From contig CAZKDZ010000285.1 of assembly GCA_964551635.1 (NCBI GenBank), positions 1-23,846 on the forward strand: 23,846 nucleotides of DNA, in the 5' to 3' direction. The notes below the pieces were generated by a model. That model saw only the letters and a list, made by a program, of their open reading frames with translations. It had not been told where the DNA came from and made no database searches. Of the stretch, positions 21,116 through 23,846 are shown piece after piece. Position 1 is the stretch's first letter; each line of letters opens with the position of its first letter. The stretch is from JAAXHE01 sp964551635 (GTDB lineage Bacteria; Latescibacterota; UBA2968; GCA-2709665). Both the position numbers and the translations under genes were made by a program.

Positions 21116-22063
21116 GTGGGACATCAGGTTCCGAGTACGGACGTCGGTTCCGGAATTCAGCCGACGGTGGTCGAACACATCGGAAAGACGCCGCTGTTGC
21201 GCATCAGGAAGTTCGCGGATCACCTGGACGGCGTTGAGATCTACGCGAAGATGGAGATGTTCAACCCGGGCGGATCGGTAAAGGACCGGCCGGCATTGCA
21301 GATGATCCGGGACGCGATCGCATCCGGCGAGTTGACCCCCGACAGGGTGATCATCGATTCCACGTCCGGCAATACGGGAATTGCATACGCGATGATCGGC
21401 GCGGCGCTGGGATACCGGGTGGAACTGGTGATGCCCGGCAGCGTGAGCGTGGAACGCCGGCACGTGATCCAGGCCTATGGCGCCAGCCTGGTTTTGAGCG
21501 ATCCGCTGGAGGGATCCGACGGCGCCATTCTGAAATGCAGGGAGATTCTGGCGGCCAATCCGGAGCGGTATTACAAGCCGGACCAGTACAACAACCCTTC
21601 GAATCCGAGGGCGCACTATCTGCAGACTGCGCCGGAAATCTGGCGGCAGACACGGGGGCGCGTGACCCACTTCGTGGCAACTTTAGGCACCAGCGGCACG
21701 TTGATCGGCACCGGCCGTCGGCTGAAGGAATACAACCCGGATATTCAGATCATCGCCGTGGAACCGCCCGAATTTCACGGCATCGAAGGCCTGAAGAATA
21801 TGGACGTGTCCATTGTGCCGGGCATCTACGATCCTGCGGTCTGGGACGAGAAGATCCGCGTGGAGACAGAAGACGCCTATGAAGCCGCCAGACGATTGAC
21901 CCGCGAACTCGGCGTTCCCGCGGGACAATCGTGCGGTGCGGCCTTTGCGGGCGCGCTGCGCGTGGCGGAGGAGGCGCGGGAAGGAGTTGTGGTAACCCTC
22001 TTTCCGGACAGCGGCGAGAAGTACATGAGTACGCCGCTGTGGCGGCTGGATGAGCACGATTGA
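21116..22063 (+). CDS. cysM: CysM-like PLP cysteine synthase, probably CysO-dependent
   Basis: 315 residues, fold-type II PLP enzyme. The PLP lysine is Lys56 in P-G-G-S-V-K-D-R, the phosphate/substrate loop is S-T-S-G-N-T-G at 82-88, and the cofactor-phosphate loop is G-T-S-G-T at 191-195. It resembles Mycobacterium tuberculosis CysM (O-phosphoserine sulfhydrylase using CysO thiocarboxylate) in the K-D-R-P-A, V-E-R-R and L-x-N-M-D...V-P-x-x-Y-D-P blocks. The mycobacterial substrate-selecting Arg220 aligns, from memory of that sequence, with Lys227 here. GTG at 21116 is chosen because GAAGAGG lies six bases upstream; the TTG at 21110 is too close. The JAMM peptidase gene follows directly. Direct synthesis from O-acetylserine is the alternative. 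Confidence 0.88.
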   Translation: MGHQVPSTDVGSGIQPTVVEHIGKTPLLRIRKFADHLDGVEIYAKMEMFNPGGSVKDRPALQMIRDAIASGELTPDRVIIDSTSGNTGIAYAMIGAALGYRVELVMPGSVSVERRHVIQAYGASLVLSDPLEGSDGAILKCREILAANPERYYKPDQYNNPSNPRAHYLQTAPEIWRQTRGRVTHFVATLGTSGTLIGTGRRLKEYNPDIQIIAVEPPEFHGIEGLKNMDVSIVPGIYDPAVWDEKIRVETEDAYEAARRLTRELGVPAGQSCGAAFAGALRVAEEAREGVVVTLFPDSGEKYMSTPLWRLDEHD

Positions 22064-22076
22064 GGGAGGTGCGGAA

Positions 22077-22544
22077 TTGGACCGGGCGGTTTGGAACAAG
22101 ATTCACGAACACGCGCGAAGGGATTACCCTTCCGAATGCTGCGGGATCGTGGCGGAGGGGAATGACGGCGCCTGTCGCGTGTATCCATGCGAGAATATAC
22201 AGGACCGGCTGCATGCCCGGAATCCGAAGGAGCATCCGCGCACTTCGAAAAACGCCTACCGTATGGACGATCTGGAGGTCCACCGGATATTTTCTGCAAC
22301 GGAGAGCACAGGCGGTCACGTCGTCGCGTTCTATCATTCGCACATCGACTGCGGCGCCTACTTCTCCGAGGAAGATCGCCAGGCGGCCATGTTCATGGAC
22401 CAGCCGGCCTTTCCGGAAGTGGTATACCTTGTGGTTTCGGTCGTGCAGGGCGCTGTACGGGAAGCGGCCGGGTTCGCATGGGACGAACGGACGAAGGCAT
22501 TTGCAGAAACGGCGCTGGAGGGGTACGATCCGGCAATCGGATAG
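22077..22544 (+). CDS. mec: JAMM-family metallopeptidase (Mec-like, CysO-Cys hydrolase)
   Basis: 155 residues, JAB1/MPN/Mov34 fold. The zinc motif is complete: Glu20 in P-S-E-C-C-G and H-S-H-x7-S-x2-D with His87, His89, Ser97 and Asp100. In Mycobacterium, Mec releases cysteine from CysO-Cys by cutting after Gly-Gly. In Pseudomonas, the related QbsD trims a dipeptide from the carrier QbsE. Either reaction fits this neighbourhood, and both cut the bond after Gly-Gly. The TTG start at 22077 is chosen because GAGGGAGG lies seven bases upstream; an ATG at 22050 would overlap the end of the synthase gene and has no such site. It lies 13 bp after that gene. Confidence 0.92.
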   Translation: MDRAVWNKIHEHARRDYPSECCGIVAEGNDGACRVYPCENIQDRLHARNPKEHPRTSKNAYRMDDLEVHRIFSATESTGGHVVAFYHSHIDCGAYFSEEDRQAAMFMDQPAFPEVVYLVVSVVQGAVREAAGFAWDERTKAFAETALEGYDPAIG

Positions 22545-22581
22545 GTTAATCTTAATCCGAAAAAAAAAACAACGGAAAAAC

Positions 22582-22612
22582 TTACCACAAAAAGGCACAA
22601 AAGGCACAGAAG
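22582..22612. repeat. Short intergenic repeat, second copy (TTACCACAAAA type)
   Basis: TTACCACAAAAAGGCACAAA followed by AGGCACAGAAGG, related to the minus-strand sequence at 7521-7545. It is preceded by a run of A residues from 22560. It is in the 248-bp spacer between the JAMM gene and cysO, which otherwise holds no gene. Confidence 0.45.
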
Positions 22613-22730
22613 GAATCAGCGCAAGAGCGGGGCATCGAGGTCGTACAAATGGATGAAATTTCCGTTCGCGTCCAGTGACCTGATTTGTATCCTGGGTTTC
22701 CGCCGTCTAATCGCATTTATTAACTGGCAC

Positions 22731-22742
22731 TAATTCGAATTA
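22731..22742. promoter_or_regulatory. 12-bp palindrome upstream of cysO, possible operator
   Basis: TAATTCGAATTA is a perfect palindrome, 50 bp before the cysO start codon. Its core AATTCGAATT resembles the AATTCAGATT core of the dyad inside the E1-like promoter (8802-8817). Shared control by the Rrf2 regulator is possible but unproven. Confidence 0.35.
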
Positions 22743-22792
22743 ACGTTCACGAAGAATTACGAATCAAGGCAAATATTCAGGAGGAATACACG

Positions 22793-23077
22793 ATGGGCCT
22801 GACCGTACGCATTCCAACGCCATTGCGGAAATTCACCGGCGATCGCGCAGATGTTGAAGCCAGCGGCGCAACGCTGGGCGAACTGCTCGACGATCTGGAA
22901 TCGAAACACCCCGGCATCAAGGAGAACCTTGTCGATGCCGGCACCGGAAATCTGCGTCGATTCGTGAACGTGTACGTCAACGACGAGGACGTTCGTTTTC
23001 TGGACGGAACGGAAACGCCGCTAAACGACGGCGACAGCGTGACGATCGTTCCGGCCATCGCCGGGGGACGATGTTGA
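22793..23077 (+). CDS. cysO: ThiS/MoaD-family sulfur carrier protein (CysO-like) ending in GGRC
   Basis: A 94-residue beta-grasp carrier. The family hallmarks are visible: V-R-I-P-T-P-L-R-K-F-T near 5-15, G-A-T-L-G-E-L-L-D-D-L at 25-35, V-N-V-Y-V-N-D-E-D-V-R near 58-68, and D-G-D-S-V-T-I-V-P-A-I-A-G-G near 79-92. In M. tuberculosis CysO the di-glycine is the C-terminus and is adenylated and thiocarboxylated. Here Arg93 and Cys94 follow (codons CGA TGT, then TGA), so removal of two residues is needed first, as for Pseudomonas QbsE. AGGAGG precedes the ATG. The JAMM peptidase gene lies just upstream and the E1-like enzyme is at 7575-8753. Confidence 0.92.
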   Translation: MGLTVRIPTPLRKFTGDRADVEASGATLGELLDDLESKHPGIKENLVDAGTGNLRRFVNVYVNDEDVRFLDGTETPLNDGDSVTIVPAIAGGRC

Positions 23078-23132
23078 TTGTGGGGCATCCGCGGCGGAAG
23101 TCCATTGCCGCACCGTTTCAATGAGGCCGTGT

Positions 23133-23561
23133 ATGTATGTTTCCTCGAAGGGCAACTACGGCCTGCGGGCCGTACTGGATCTCGCGCTGCACTACGGCGA
23201 AGGGGTTGTGCAGAGTGCGGAAATCGCCTCACGGCAGGATATTCCCGAATCCTATCTCGTACAGTTGCTGAATCCATTGCGTAATGCCGGCCTGGTGCGC
23301 AGCGTGAGAGGTCGAAAGGGCGGCCACGAGCTGATCCGGCGTCCGGAGGAGATTACCGTGGGAGCTGTACTGGAGGTCCTCGAAGGTCCGGTGCAACTCG
23401 CGGCGGAATACAAGGAGGGCGCCGACGGCGCACCGGACGTGCTGCGGGATGTCTATGAGGAGATGGAAGCGGCGGTTGAGGAGGTACTTGCCACCGTTAC
23501 CTTTGGCGACCTGTGCAGGAAATATCGGTTGCAGAGCGGCCGCATCGTGTTCCGCATCTAG
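23133..23561 (+). CDS. Rrf2-family regulator, CymR-like
   Basis: 142 residues from the chosen ATG. A winged helix-turn-helix occupies about 1-75 (Y-V-S-S-K-G-N-Y-G-L-R-A-V, then S-Y-L-V-Q-L-L-N-P-L-R-N-A-G-L-V-R-S-V-R-G-R-K-G-G), followed by V-L-E-G-P-V near 84-89 and a helical dimerisation region. The three cluster cysteines of IscR are absent; only a lone Cys occurs in G-D-L-C-R. This matches the cluster-free CymR type, the cysteine-metabolism repressor of Firmicutes that works in a complex with CysK. Its position just before cysK and after cysO supports that role. GAGG lies six bases before 23133; the ATG at 23121 is less well placed. Confidence 0.88.
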   Translation: MYVSSKGNYGLRAVLDLALHYGEGVVQSAEIASRQDIPESYLVQLLNPLRNAGLVRSVRGRKGGHELIRRPEEITVGAVLEVLEGPVQLAAEYKEGADGAPDVLRDVYEEMEAAVEEVLATVTFGDLCRKYRLQSGRIVFRI

Positions 23562-23612
23562 TCGGGCAACGATCCCGGAGCGGGTCCTCGAACACCCCCC
23601 ACGGTTTGAACC

Positions 23613-23846
23613 ATGGATGCCCTCAGAACAGGCGATAACATTCTGGAGCTCATTGGCGCGACGCCCATGGTCCGGCTGAATCGGGTGGCCGGTCCCGAGG
23701 GGGCGGTTGTCTGGGCCAAACTGGAGGCGTTCAACCCGGCGGGCAGCGTGAAAGACCGGACGGCGCTTGCCATGATCCAGGCGGCTGAAGCGCGCGGCGA
23801 TCTGAAGCCGGGGATGAGGATTGTAGAACCCACAAGCGGGAATACG
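23613..23846 (+). CDS. cysK: Cysteine synthase CysK, 5' part only
   Basis: 78 codons open to the window end. I-L-E-L-I-G-A-T-P-M-V-R-L at 10-22 is the classic CysK/CysM start, PLP Lys47 lies in N-P-A-G-S-V-K-D-R, and P-T-S-G-N-T begins the substrate loop at the edge. It would make cysteine from O-acetylserine and sulfide, parallel to the carrier route encoded just upstream. It differs clearly from the synthase at 21116-22063 (S-V-K-D-R-T here, S-V-K-D-R-P there). No strong Shine-Dalgarno is visible before ATG-GAT, so a coupled or weak start is possible. CysK versus CysM cannot be settled from this fragment. Confidence 0.9.
   Translation, partial: MDALRTGDNILELIGATPMVRLNRVAGPEGAVVWAKLEAFNPAGSVKDRTALAMIQAAEARGDLKPGMRIVEPTSGNT

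Noticed and set aside
22050..22076. ATG start at 22050 for the JAMM peptidase
   Set aside because: It has no Shine-Dalgarno and overlaps the synthase; GAGGGAGG is correctly placed for the TTG at 22077.
1..23846. parS sites near parAB
   Set aside because: No match to TGTTTCACGTGAAACA or a close variant was seen; the few CACGTG hexamers lie inside genes without the flanking bases.

Overview
The window is about 23.8 kb of GC-rich bacterial chromosome of housekeeping character. There is no rRNA, phage or plasmid backbone. Sigma70-type promoters, a CIRCE operator (implying an HrcA repressor elsewhere), strong Shine-Dalgarno sites, rho-independent terminators and chromosomal-type ParA/ParB point to an ordinary free-living bacterium. 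Several short intergenic repeats and the mix of exported Ni-superoxide dismutase, pyruvate phosphate dikinase and a sulfur-carrier cysteine pathway suggest an uncultured environmental lineage. The phylum cannot be fixed from the sequence alone.

Layout. Positions 1-4454 (minus strand): RNase R (rnr), preceded by an overlapping leader ORF, then purF, then a TPR lipoprotein cut by the window edge. Positions 4489-5154 (plus): a Ni-superoxide dismutase whose Sec signal peptide would be cut exactly at the catalytic His. Positions 5251-7429: groES-groEL behind a textbook promoter and CIRCE, ended by a perfect hairpin terminator. Positions 7575-17980 form one long minus-strand series: an HlyD-type membrane fusion protein, ppdK, parA, parB, ftsY, an IscS-type cysteine desulfurase, Mrp/ApbC, and a rhodanese-MoeB/ThiF E1-like enzyme. 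Two copies of a GA-rich intergenic repeat lie directly upstream of iscS and of the E1 gene.

From 17998 the strand switches to plus: tRNA-Lys(UUU) with its own promoter and terminator, a gene-free stretch with repeat-like sequence, cysH (APS reductase), a HigB-HigA toxin-antitoxin module followed by a second HigA-like gene, then a CysM-like synthase, a JAMM peptidase (Mec), a ThiS/MoaD-like carrier (CysO), an Rrf2 regulator resembling CymR, and the start of cysK.

The most interesting reading is a carrier-protein route to cysteine. The E1-like enzyme would activate CysO, a thiocarboxylate would form, the CysM-like enzyme would build CysO-Cys, and the JAMM enzyme would release cysteine. CysH supplies reduced sulfur and the Rrf2 protein with CysK is a plausible sensor. 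Three details depart from the mycobacterial version: CysO ends in Gly-Gly-Arg-Cys rather than Gly-Gly, the E1 carries its rhodanese domain at the N-terminus with the catalytic Cys replaced by Gly, and the CysM-like enzyme has Lys where mycobacterial CysM has its phosphoserine-binding Arg.
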